64,000 nt of DNA, taken from contig NZ_JACKUK010000023.1 of NCBI RefSeq assembly GCF_025822765.1, forward strand, positions 124,001-188,000, given 5' to 3'. Below are positions 45,198 through 52,676 of the stretch, piece after piece. The position numbers and the translations under genes were made by a program. The stretch comes from Mycobacterium barrassiae. GTDB taxonomy: Bacteria > Actinomycetota > Actinomycetes > Mycobacteriales > Mycobacteriaceae. A model generated the notes under the pieces. The model saw only the letters and a program-made list of their open reading frames with translations, was not told where the DNA came from and did no database searches. Numbering within the stretch: position 1 is the stretch's first letter; the number at the start of each line of letters is the position of its first letter.

Positions 45198-46253
45198 ATG
45201 CCGACAGAAGCTGCCCAAAAAGCGGAACAAACCCTGATCCACGTTCTGTGGATCAACGCCGGTCTCAGTTGTGACGGCGATTCCGTGGCATTGACAGGCG
45301 CCACCCAACCAACCATCGAGGAGATCGCGCTCGGAGCACTTCCCGGTTTGCCTCAAATCGCGGTGCACTGGCCGTTGATCGACTTCGAATGCGGACCCAC
45401 GGGCGGCGCGGACGATTTCCTCGAATGGTTCTTCAAGGCCGACCGCGGGGAGTTGGAACCGTTCGTGCTGGTCGTCGAGGGGTCCATTCCCAACGAGGAC
45501 CTGCATCAGGAGGGGTATTGGTGCGGGTTCGGCAACGACCCGTCGACCGACCAGCCGATCACCACCAGCGAGTGGCTCGACCGGCTGGCGCCGAAGGCGA
45601 CCGCGATCGTGGCCGTGGGAACGTGCGCGACGTACGGCGGAATCCACGCGATGGCGGGCAATCCGACCGGCGCGATGGGCGTGCCGGACTACCTCGGCTG
45701 GGATTGGAAGAGCAAGGCCGGCATTCCCATCGTGTGCGTGCCGGGCTGCCCCATCCAGGGCGACAACCTCTCCGAGACGTTGACCTACCTGCTGTACATG
45801 GCTACCGGTCAGGCGCCGATGATCCCGCTGGACGACGCGCTGCGACCTCAATGGCTCTTTGGCAACACGGTGCACGAGGGGTGCGACCGCGCTGGCTATT
45901 ACGAGCAAGGTGACTTCGCAACCGAGTACGGCTCACCCAAATGCATTGTGAAACTTGGGTGCTGGGGTCCTGTGGTCAAGTGCAACGTGCCGAAGCGCGG
46001 CTGGATCAACGGTGTCGGCGGCTGCCCGAACGTCGGCGGCATCTGCATCGGATGCACGATGCCGGGCTTCCCTGACAAGTTCATGCCCTTCATGGACGAA
46101 CCGCCGGGCGGAAAGATCTCCACAGCCGCCTCCGGCCTGTACGGCTCGGTGATTCGCAATCTGCGCCACATCACCGGGCAGACCGTCGACAAGGAGCCGA
46201 GGTGGCGGCATCGGGGCAAGGAACTGACGACAGGAGCGAAGCGCACCTGGTAG
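45198..46253 (+). CDS. hhyS: Group 1h [NiFe] hydrogenase small subunit HhyS
   Basis: The electron-transferring subunit with three iron-sulfur clusters (351 residues). The N-terminus reads LSCDGDSVAL: Cys25 is kept, but the next proximal-cluster position is Asp28 instead of the usual Cys, the mark of group 1h enzymes. Further ligands appear in GTCATYGG, GCPIQGD, HEGCDRAGYY, SPKCIVKLGC and GGICIGCTMPGF. There is no Tat signal and no C-terminal membrane helix, so it is not exported. I chose ATG 45198; a TTG at 45084 right after the hypB stop is possible, but the extra 38 codons have poor GC-rich third positions and overlap a likely promoter. Confidence 0.95.
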   Translation: MPTEAAQKAEQTLIHVLWINAGLSCDGDSVALTGATQPTIEEIALGALPGLPQIAVHWPLIDFECGPTGGADDFLEWFFKADRGELEPFVLVVEGSIPNEDLHQEGYWCGFGNDPSTDQPITTSEWLDRLAPKATAIVAVGTCATYGGIHAMAGNPTGAMGVPDYLGWDWKSKAGIPIVCVPGCPIQGDNLSETLTYLLYMATGQAPMIPLDDALRPQWLFGNTVHEGCDRAGYYEQGDFATEYGSPKCIVKLGCWGPVVKCNVPKRGWINGVGGCPNVGGICIGCTMPGFPDKFMPFMDEPPGGKISTAASGLYGSVIRNLRHITGQTVDKEPRWRHRGKELTTGAKRTW

Positions 46254-46283
46254 TTGCGCGTCGCAGGCGAAAGGCAAAACTCA

Positions 46284-48080
46284 ATGACAACCACAGTTCC
46301 CGGACCCCAGCACACCAACAGGGACCCGAGCACGCTCGTCGAGATGTCGTGGGATCCGATCACCCGAATCGTCGGAAGTCTCGGCATCTACACCAAGATC
46401 GATTTCGAGAATCGCGAGGTCGTCGAGTGCCACAGCACCTCGTCGATCTTCCGTGGTTACTCCATCTTCATGAAGGGCAAGGACCCTCGCGACGCACACT
46501 TCATCACGAGCCGCATCTGTGGCATCTGCGGTGACAACCACGCCACGTGCTCGTGCTACGCGCAGAACATGGCGTACGGCGTCAAGCCGCCGCATATCGG
46601 CGAATGGATCATGAACCTCGGCGAAGCCGCGGAATACATGTTCGACCACAACATCTTTCAGGAGAACCTGGTAGGCGTCGACTACTGCGAGAAGATGGTC
46701 TCCGAGACCAATCCCGGGGTGCTGGCCAAGGCCGAGAACACGTTGGCGCCGAACTCCGACGCCCACGGCTACCGCACCATCGCCGACATCATGCGCGCGC
46801 TGAACCCGTTCACGGGCGAGTTCTATCGTGAGGCCCTCGTCGTCAGCCGCTGGACGCGAGAGATGTTCTGCCTCATGGAGGGCAGGCACGTTCACCCCTC
46901 CACGCTGTATCCCGGTGGCGTGGGCACGGTGGCCACCATCCAGCTGATGACCGACTACATGAGCCGGTTGATGCGCTACGTCGAGTTCATGAAGAAGGTC
47001 GTGCCGATGCACGACGACCTGTTCGACTTCTTCTACGACGCCCTCCCTGGCTACGAGCAGGTCGGCCTGCGCCGCACGCTGCTGGGGTGCTGGGGTTCGT
47101 TCCAGGATCCGGAGGTGTGCAACTTCGCCTACCGGGACATGGAGCGTTGGGGTGACGCGATGTTCGTCACGCCGGGTGTCGTCGTCGACGGCAAGCTGGT
47201 CACCCACTCCCTGGTGGACATCAATCTCGGCATCCGGATCCTGTTGGGCAGTTCGTATTACGACGACTGGACCGACCAGGAGATGTTCGTCAAGACCGAT
47301 CCGCTGGGCAATCCGGTCGATCGGCGCCATCCCTGGAACCAGCACACCAATCCCCGGCCGCAGAAACGCGATATGGACGACAAGTACAGCTGGGTCATGT
47401 CGCCGCGCTGGTTCGACGGCACGGATCACCTGGCGCTGGACACCGGCGGCGGTCCGCTCGCGCGGCTGTGGAGCACCGCGCTGGCCGGGCTCGTCGACAT
47501 CGGTTACGTCAAGTCGACCGGCAGCAGCGTGCAGATCAATCTGCCGAAAACCGCGCTCAAGGGCCCGGTCTCGCTGGAATGGAAGATCCCGAAGCACGGG
47601 AGCAACACCATCGAGCGCAACCGGGCGCGGACATACTTCCAGGCCTACGCGGCGGCCTGTGCGCTGCACTTCTCCGAGAAGGCTCTGGCGGAGATCAGGG
47701 CGGGGCGCACCAAGACCTGGGAGAAGTTCACGGTGCCCGACGAGGCGATCGGTTGCGGCTTCACTGAGGCGGTACGCGGTGTGCTCAGCCACCACATGGT
47801 GATCCGCGACGGCAAGATCGCGAACTACCATCCGTATCCGCCCACACCGTGGAACGCCAACCCACGCGACAGCTACGGAACTCCCGGACCGTATGAGGAC
47901 GCCGTGCAGGGGCAGCCGATTTTCGAGGAGAACGATCGGGACAACTTCAAGGGCATCGACATCATGCGCACGGTGCGCAGCTTCGACCCATGCCTGCCGT
48001 GCGGCGTGCACATGTATCTCGGCGAGGGCAAGACACTCGAGAAGCTGCACTCACCGACCCAGTCCGTCACTGGGGAGTAG
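46284..48080 (+). CDS. hhyL: Group 1h [NiFe] hydrogenase large subunit HhyL
   Basis: The catalytic subunit (598 residues) that splits H2 at a Ni-Fe(CN)2CO centre. The N-terminal L1 motif SRICGICGDNHATCSC (Cys79, Cys82) and the C-terminal L2 motif DPCLPCGVH (Cys570, Cys573, His576) supply the four Ni-binding cysteines. Their extended context (DNHATCSCYAQNMAYG) is that of the group 1h high-affinity class. Residues 577-598 form the C-terminal peptide expected to be cut off by the protease at 51909. ATG at 46284 preferred to a TTG 30 bases earlier. Mycobacterial Hhy oxidises atmospheric H2. Confidence 0.97.
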   Translation: MTTTVPGPQHTNRDPSTLVEMSWDPITRIVGSLGIYTKIDFENREVVECHSTSSIFRGYSIFMKGKDPRDAHFITSRICGICGDNHATCSCYAQNMAYGVKPPHIGEWIMNLGEAAEYMFDHNIFQENLVGVDYCEKMVSETNPGVLAKAENTLAPNSDAHGYRTIADIMRALNPFTGEFYREALVVSRWTREMFCLMEGRHVHPSTLYPGGVGTVATIQLMTDYMSRLMRYVEFMKKVVPMHDDLFDFFYDALPGYEQVGLRRTLLGCWGSFQDPEVCNFAYRDMERWGDAMFVTPGVVVDGKLVTHSLVDINLGIRILLGSSYYDDWTDQEMFVKTDPLGNPVDRRHPWNQHTNPRPQKRDMDDKYSWVMSPRWFDGTDHLALDTGGGPLARLWSTALAGLVDIGYVKSTGSSVQINLPKTALKGPVSLEWKIPKHGSNTIERNRARTYFQAYAAACALHFSEKALAEIRAGRTKTWEKFTVPDEAIGCGFTEAVRGVLSHHMVIRDGKIANYHPYPPTPWNANPRDSYGTPGPYEDAVQGQPIFEENDRDNFKGIDIMRTVRSFDPCLPCGVHMYLGEGKTLEKLHSPTQSVTGE

Positions 48081-48083
48081 TAC

Positions 48084-49064
48084 ATGGCCTCGACTGGACA
48101 TCAAGACCCGGAGGCACTCGACGACGAAACACGGTGGCGTTCAGCAGGTGACCGGATTCAGACCCTGCTGGACGCCAGTGCGAGCAGCGGGACGGTCGTG
48201 CACGAGCGGACCCAACTGCTCGCGCTCGAACTGACGGACCTCTACGGGGCGGCGCTCGCTCGGGTCGTCGCCATCACCGCCGAAGCGGAACCGGACCTCG
48301 TCGATCGATTCGCGGCCGACGAACTCGTCGCGAGTCTCATGCTCGTCCACGGACTTCACCCCCATGGTGTGGAGCGCAGGATCGAGGACGCCCTCGACAG
48401 CGTCCGGCCGTATCTCGGTTCCCACGGCGGCGACGTCGCCCTGCTCGACGTGGTCGATGGCGAGGACGGCCCGGTGGTTCGTCTGCAGTTCGCGGGCAGC
48501 TGCAAGAGCTGTCCGTCGTCGGCGGTCACGCTCGAGTTCGCCGTCGAAGACGCTGTGCGTGCCGCCGCACCCGAGATCGCGGCGATCGAGGTCGTCGCCG
48601 CGGATTCGGCCAGCACGTCCGGTCTGATCTCGGCCGACTCTCTGCTGAGCCGTGTACACGCCGCGGGAACCATGCACAGCGGCGCGTGGCATCCACTTCC
48701 CGAGATCGAGGGTCTTCGCCACGGCGAGGTCGGCGGATTCCTGATCGCCGGAGTACCGATCCTGGCCTGCCGGGTCGGCGACGAGCTGTACGCCTACCAC
48801 GATCGGTGCGGCCAATGCCACGACTCGATGGCCGGCGCCGCGTTGCACCGACCGATGGGCGCACCCGTCGGCCAGGCGGTCCTGCGTTGTCCGCACTGCC
48901 ACGCACATTTCGACGTCGTGCACGCAGGCGCCTCGGTAAACGGCACACGAGTGAACGGCACCGTCGATACGACCGCTCACCCGCACCTCGACCCGATCCC
49001 CCTGCTCCGTCGCGACGGGGTTCTTTCGGTCGCGGTGCACGTCGAGGCGACCGGGGTGACGTGA
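48084..49064 (+). CDS. hhyE: HhyE-like NifU/Rieske-fold iron-sulfur protein
   Basis: 326 residues in two parts. About residues 92-172 are a NifU C-terminal-like domain (RPYLGSHGGDVALLD; Cys140-x2-Cys143 in CKSCPSS). About 195-320 have the Rieske ferredoxin fold (HGEVGGFLIAGVPILACRVGDELYAYHD). In that fold the ligands differ from Rieske: Cys242-x2-Cys245-His246 and Cys269-x-His271-Cys272-His273 where C-x-H and C-x2-H are normal. In M. smegmatis the homologue HhyE has been implicated in passing electrons from Hhy to the respiratory chain. It starts 3 bases after hhyL. Confidence 0.88.
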   Translation: MASTGHQDPEALDDETRWRSAGDRIQTLLDASASSGTVVHERTQLLALELTDLYGAALARVVAITAEAEPDLVDRFAADELVASLMLVHGLHPHGVERRIEDALDSVRPYLGSHGGDVALLDVVDGEDGPVVRLQFAGSCKSCPSSAVTLEFAVEDAVRAAAPEIAAIEVVAADSASTSGLISADSLLSRVHAAGTMHSGAWHPLPEIEGLRHGEVGGFLIAGVPILACRVGDELYAYHDRCGQCHDSMAGAALHRPMGAPVGQAVLRCPHCHAHFDVVHAGASVNGTRVNGTVDTTAHPHLDPIPLLRRDGVLSVAVHVEATGVT

Positions 49065-49720
49065 TGGCCGATGCAACCGCCTTCGACGTCCTGTCCCGAA
49101 TCCGGGCCAACAGGCCGCCCGTGCAGCCGGCCGGTGAACGCTGCGAGATGTGCGCCGAGCCGATCGCCGACGAGCACCAGCACGTCGTCAATGTGTCGGC
49201 GCGCCAACTGATGTGCACATGCCGCGCCTGCTATCTGCTGTTCACCGATCCACACGCCAAGCTCCGCTACCGGGCGGTGCCGGATCGATATCTCACCTTC
49301 TCCGATTTCGTGTTGGATCGTCGGGCCTGGGAAGCGCTCCAGATACCGGTCGGGCTGGCGTTCTTTTTCCACAATTCCGAGATGGACAAGACAGTCGCCT
49401 TCTATCCGGGCCCGGCCGGTGCCACCGAGTCCGAACTGAACCTCGACGCGTGGAGTTCGATCAGCGGCGCCGACAACCGACTTGCCATGCTGGCCGACGA
49501 TGTCGAGGCCCTGCTCGTACGAGTCCCCGACGGCGACCATGCGGATCCCGAACAGGACGCACCGGCCGAGTGCTATCTGGTCCCCATCGACGCGTGCTAC
49601 GAGTTCGTGGGCAGGCTGCGAATGTTGTGGCGCGGCTTCGACGGCGGCCACGAAGTCCGGGAGTTCGTCGACGAGTTCTTCGAGTGGATCAGGGCGCGCA
49701 GCAAGGTGGCGTCGGGGTGA
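49064..49720 (+). CDS. DUF5947 family hydrogenase-associated protein
   Basis: 218 residues. N-terminal metal-binding cluster: Cys27-x2-Cys30, His38, His40, Cys51-x-Cys53-x2-Cys56 (ERCEMC, EHQHVVN, LMCTCRACY). The rest is soluble without a known motif, with FAFFFHNSE-like and DACYEFVGRLRMLWRGFDGG segments. The family occurs in actinobacterial Hhy clusters and is not characterised. The ATG at 49064 shares its base with the hhyE stop (TGATG), so translation is coupled. It could carry iron or zinc and act in maturation or electron transfer. Confidence 0.85.
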   Translation: MADATAFDVLSRIRANRPPVQPAGERCEMCAEPIADEHQHVVNVSARQLMCTCRACYLLFTDPHAKLRYRAVPDRYLTFSDFVLDRRAWEALQIPVGLAFFFHNSEMDKTVAFYPGPAGATESELNLDAWSSISGADNRLAMLADDVEALLVRVPDGDHADPEQDAPAECYLVPIDACYEFVGRLRMLWRGFDGGHEVREFVDEFFEWIRARSKVASG

Positions 49721-50385
49721 GCAGTCTGACGTTCACCGTCGTCGACGTGGCCGCAGAGCAGTTTTCGGTCACGCCGCGACTGCTCGCGCGCGTCGCCATC
49801 ACAGCCGGTGACGACGAGCCGATTCAGGCGATCGCCCTGCGTTGTCAGATCCGTATCCAACCACTGCGGCGGCCCTACTCCGACGACGAGGCCGCTGGCC
49901 TGCTCGACCTGTTCGGGCCGCGCGAGCGCTGGGCCAACACCCAACGCACGTTCCTGTGGCAGCACAGCACCGCCATGGTCCAAGGCTTCACGGGTGCCAC
50001 CGAGGTTTCGCTGCCGCTGGAGTGCACCTACGACTACGAGGTCACGGCATCGAAGTATCTGCACGCCTTGCGCGACGGCGCCGTTCCCCTGCTGTTCCTG
50101 TTCAGCGGAACGGTGTTCATGCCGGGCGACCGCGGCTTCTCGGTTCGCCAGGTGCCGTGGGAATGCGAAGCCCGGCACGACATGCCGGCGTCGGTGTGGA
50201 CCGACCTCGTTCGGATCCACTACCCCAACACCGGATGGGTGCGTCTGGGGCATGGCACCGTGTCCGCGCTGGCTGCCTACAAGTCGGCACGTGGAATGCT
50301 CGACTTCGAAGATGCGATCACCACATTGCTCGCCGAGGCCCCGCAACTGACGCCACCCACCCCTGCGCCCGAGGAGGTCCGGTGA
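49717..50385 (+). CDS. DUF6084 family hydrogenase-associated protein
   Basis: 222 residues, soluble, predicted beta-rich (LTFTVVDVAAEQFSVTPRLLARVAI, TEVSLPLECTYDYEV, ALRDGAVPLLFLFSGTVF). No cysteine cluster, membrane helix or catalytic motif. GTG at 49717 overlaps the previous stop as GTGA, and its own stop overlaps the next GTG the same way, so the three unknown genes are tightly coupled. The family is seen beside Hhy hydrogenases; role unknown. The equal dosage suggests a complex with the products on either side. Confidence 0.83.
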   Translation: MSSLTFTVVDVAAEQFSVTPRLLARVAITAGDDEPIQAIALRCQIRIQPLRRPYSDDEAAGLLDLFGPRERWANTQRTFLWQHSTAMVQGFTGATEVSLPLECTYDYEVTASKYLHALRDGAVPLLFLFSGTVFMPGDRGFSVRQVPWECEARHDMPASVWTDLVRIHYPNTGWVRLGHGTVSALAAYKSARGMLDFEDAITTLLAEAPQLTPPTPAPEEVR

Positions 50386-51770
50386 GGCGCGGCTGGGAGC
50401 GAGCGCGCGCCATCGCCGACGCCGTGCTCTACGAGGGCTACCTGCTCTACCCCTATCGCGCGACGTCGGCCAAGAACCAATCCCGTTGGCAGTTCGGGGT
50501 GCTCGGACCACCCGGCGCATCGGATGCCGGCATCGGCGAGAACGACAGCCTGTCGGCGCAGTTCCTGGTCGACGGCGCCGGCGAGCTGACACTCGTCGTG
50601 CGCTTTCTGCAGCTGCAGCACCGCCGCGCCGAACGCGACATCGGTGGCGGCACTTTCGAGCCGGTCGACGAACTGATCAGCGGCTCGCAGTCATGGGTCA
50701 CGTGGGACGAGGCAGTGGAGCGCGAACTGTCTTTCGGCCCCTTCGATCTCAACGATCTCCCGCGGCCGCTCAGTCTGCGGGTGGAGGCTGCTGACGGCAG
50801 CGACGCCGAGAGCATCGACGGCGGTCGGCTGGTCCGCACCAGAGCCGCCGTCAACGCCGAACTGATGGTTGCCGCCGAACGCGTCGACGACCTCTTCCGG
50901 GTCAGCATGGCGATTCGGAATACCGGCCCGGAGGCAACCGACAAGGACAGGGCCATCGCCACATCGCTGATCGGCACCCACGTCATCGCGGAAGTGGTTG
51001 GCGGGGAGTTCATCTCACTGCTGGAGCCGCCAGAATCCGCTGTGGAAGCGGTGTCGCGACTCCACCAGCACCGCTGCTTCCCGGTGCTCGCCGGGCGGCG
51101 GGGCGAACACGACCTGTTGCTGATCTCGCCGATCATCCTCTACGACCACCCGGAGATCGCCGAACAGAGCGAGGGTGCGCTGTACGACTCCACGGAGATC
51201 GACGAACTGCTCACCCTTCGCGTGATGACGATGACCGACGAGGAGAAGGCTCAGGCACGGGCCACCGACCCGCTCGCGGCGGCGATCATCGACCGGTGCG
51301 ACTCGATGTCACCCGACGCACTCGCGCAGCTGCATGGCGTCCTGCGCAACCCCCACGGCCCAGAACCCGGACACGACCCGCGACTCGACGCCTTGGATGA
51401 GCAGATGAGGTCAGCCGGCCTGATCCCGGAAGTCCCGGAAGGTGTCGATTGGTGGGATCCGGTGGCCGACACCGCCGTTCGCCCCGACCTCGACGCCGTA
51501 CTGGTCAACGGTGTGCGTGTGTCGGCAGGTTGCCGAGTTCGCCTGCGGCCGTCACGGCGCGCCGATGCGCAGGACATCTTCTTCGCGGGAAAGAGCGCCC
51601 GAGTCACTTCAGTGCACGAGGATGTCGACGGCCAGCAGTACGTGGGCGTCATCGTCGAGGACGATCCCGACGTCGAAATGCCCGACTCTTACGGCCGTTA
51701 CCTGTACTTCATGCCGGACGAAGTCGAACCGATCGAAACAAGAGTAGTCAGCCCAGATAGGAGTTCATGA
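50382..51770 (+). CDS. Uncharacterised 462-residue hydrogenase-cluster protein
   Basis: I do not recognise a named family. GTG at 50382 (GTGA overlap, GAGGAGG about 3 bases upstream). N-terminal segment LYEGYLLYPYRATSAKNQSRW (split family-like motif), then a beta-rich region to about 230 (ELTLVVRFLQLQHRRAER, AAVNAELMVAAERVDDLFRVSM). A HRCFPVLAG and HDLLLISPIILYDHPEIA segment and a helical stretch follow. The C-terminal 70-odd residues look like a small beta-barrel (GCRVRLRP, FFAGKSARV, QQYVGVIVEDDP). No cofactor motif. Probably a scaffold or maturation factor specific to Hhy. Confidence 0.75.
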   Translation: MRRGWERARAIADAVLYEGYLLYPYRATSAKNQSRWQFGVLGPPGASDAGIGENDSLSAQFLVDGAGELTLVVRFLQLQHRRAERDIGGGTFEPVDELISGSQSWVTWDEAVERELSFGPFDLNDLPRPLSLRVEAADGSDAESIDGGRLVRTRAAVNAELMVAAERVDDLFRVSMAIRNTGPEATDKDRAIATSLIGTHVIAEVVGGEFISLLEPPESAVEAVSRLHQHRCFPVLAGRRGEHDLLLISPIILYDHPEIAEQSEGALYDSTEIDELLTLRVMTMTDEEKAQARATDPLAAAIIDRCDSMSPDALAQLHGVLRNPHGPEPGHDPRLDALDEQMRSAGLIPEVPEGVDWWDPVADTAVRPDLDAVLVNGVRVSAGCRVRLRPSRRADAQDIFFAGKSARVTSVHEDVDGQQYVGVIVEDDPDVEMPDSYGRYLYFMPDEVEPIETRVVSPDRSS

Positions 51771-51889
51771 TGGAGGCAATTGGTTGGGTCGCAACCGGTG
51801 TCATCGCCGCGGTCATCGTCGGTGGAGTGGTGGTCGGGCTCCGCTCCCTCCCAGATGTACGGCGGTACATGAAGATGCGCAACATGTAG
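51767..51889 (+). CDS. 40-residue membrane microprotein (DUF6893-like)
   Basis: A short gene easily missed. It starts ATGATG at 51767/51770, overlapping the upstream TGA, and ends TAG at 51889. The product has one hydrophobic helix (about residues 5-25, Ile/Val/Gly/Ala-rich, with GVIAAVIVGGVVVGL) and a basic tail (RSLPDVRRYMKMRNM). By the positive-inside rule the C-terminus should face the cytoplasm. Coupling and position inside the Hhy cluster suggest a membrane anchor or docking partner for the otherwise soluble hydrogenase. It appears to match the actinobacterial small-protein family DUF6893. Confidence 0.8.
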   Translation: MMEAIGWVATGVIAAVIVGGVVVGLRSLPDVRRYMKMRNM

Positions 51890-51908
51890 TTGGGAGTTCG
51901 TCAACCAG

Positions 51909-52397
51909 ATGAACCGCATCCTGGTCGCCGGGATCGGCAACATCTTCCTCGGGGATGACGGTTTCGGACCCGAGGTGCTGCGCCATGTCGCCGGGCACTC
52001 GCTCGGCGCCGACGTGCGTGTAGTGGACTACGGAATCAGGGGCATGCACCTGGCCTACGACCTCCTCGACGAGTGGCACGCACTCGTCCTTGTCGACGCG
52101 CTGCCCAGTCGCGGCACACCGGGCACCTTGCACGTATTCGAGGCGGATCACGAGACCCTTTCCCCGACTGCTGGTCTCGAAGCGCACAGCATGGACCCGT
52201 CGGCCGTGTTCGCCACCCTCAACACGCTAGGTGGTGCGGCGCCGCGGACGATCGTCGTCGGCTGCGAAGTCGAGAGCATCGAGGACGGTATGGGGCTGTC
52301 GGAACCGGTCGCCGCGGCAGTGCCTGCGGCTGTCGCGGCCATCAACGACGTACTGGCCGAACTTTCTGCCCGTGCAGCGGCCCCCGCGGAGGGCTGA
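51909..52397 (+). CDS. Hydrogenase maturation protease (HyaD/HybD family)
   Basis: 162 residues of the nickel-dependent aspartic-like endopeptidase family M52. Ni-ligand positions are Asp16/Asp17 in GNIFLGDDGFG, Asp63 in LVDALPS and His93 in EAHSMDP. It should remove the C-terminal peptide of HhyL after His576 once nickel is inserted, closing the active site. Many relatives have DE rather than DD at the first site. ATG at 51909, 19 bases after the microprotein. Confidence 0.92.
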   Translation: MNRILVAGIGNIFLGDDGFGPEVLRHVAGHSLGADVRVVDYGIRGMHLAYDLLDEWHALVLVDALPSRGTPGTLHVFEADHETLSPTAGLEAHSMDPSAVFATLNTLGGAAPRTIVVGCEVESIEDGMGLSEPVAAAVPAAVAAINDVLAELSARAAAPAEG

Positions 52398-52400
52398 CCG

Positions 52401-52676
52401 ATGTGTCTGGGAATCCCGGGGCAGGTCGTCAGGATGCTGGAGGGCTACGGTGACCAGCTCGCCCTGGTCAACGTCGCTGGCGAGAACCGAAAAGTCAACG
52501 TCGGCATGCTGCCCGAGGAGACGTTCGATACCGGCGACTGGGTGATCATCCACATGGGGTTCGTCGTCGAGAAGACCGACAAGGCCGGTGCCGACGCCGC
52601 GCTCGCCGGGCTGAAGATGATGGGTAGCGGTCCCGAAATCGGAAATCCCGGTGAGATTCCCAAGGTCTCGCGATGA
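52401..52676 (+). CDS. hypC: Hydrogenase assembly chaperone HypC (copy 1)
   Basis: 91 residues with the essential N-terminal MCLGIPGQVV: Cys2 binds the Fe(CN)2CO unit and HypD, and the GIPG motif follows. It carries the iron unit to the large subunit. GGAGGG lies 7 bases upstream. Its stop overlaps the hypF start (ATGA). A second HypC-like gene lies after hypF; the two differ in the C-terminal half. Confidence 0.94.
   Translation: MCLGIPGQVVRMLEGYGDQLALVNVAGENRKVNVGMLPEETFDTGDWVIIHMGFVVEKTDKAGADAALAGLKMMGSGPEIGNPGEIPKVSR

Noticed and set aside
46281-48050. 589-codon open frame opposite hhyL
   Set aside because: A codon-bias shadow of a well-supported hydrogenase subunit gene.
46284-48080. 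Assignment to group 2a (Huc-type) hydrogenase
   Set aside because: The L1 context CGICGDNHATCSC and the Asp-bearing small subunit are group 1h features.
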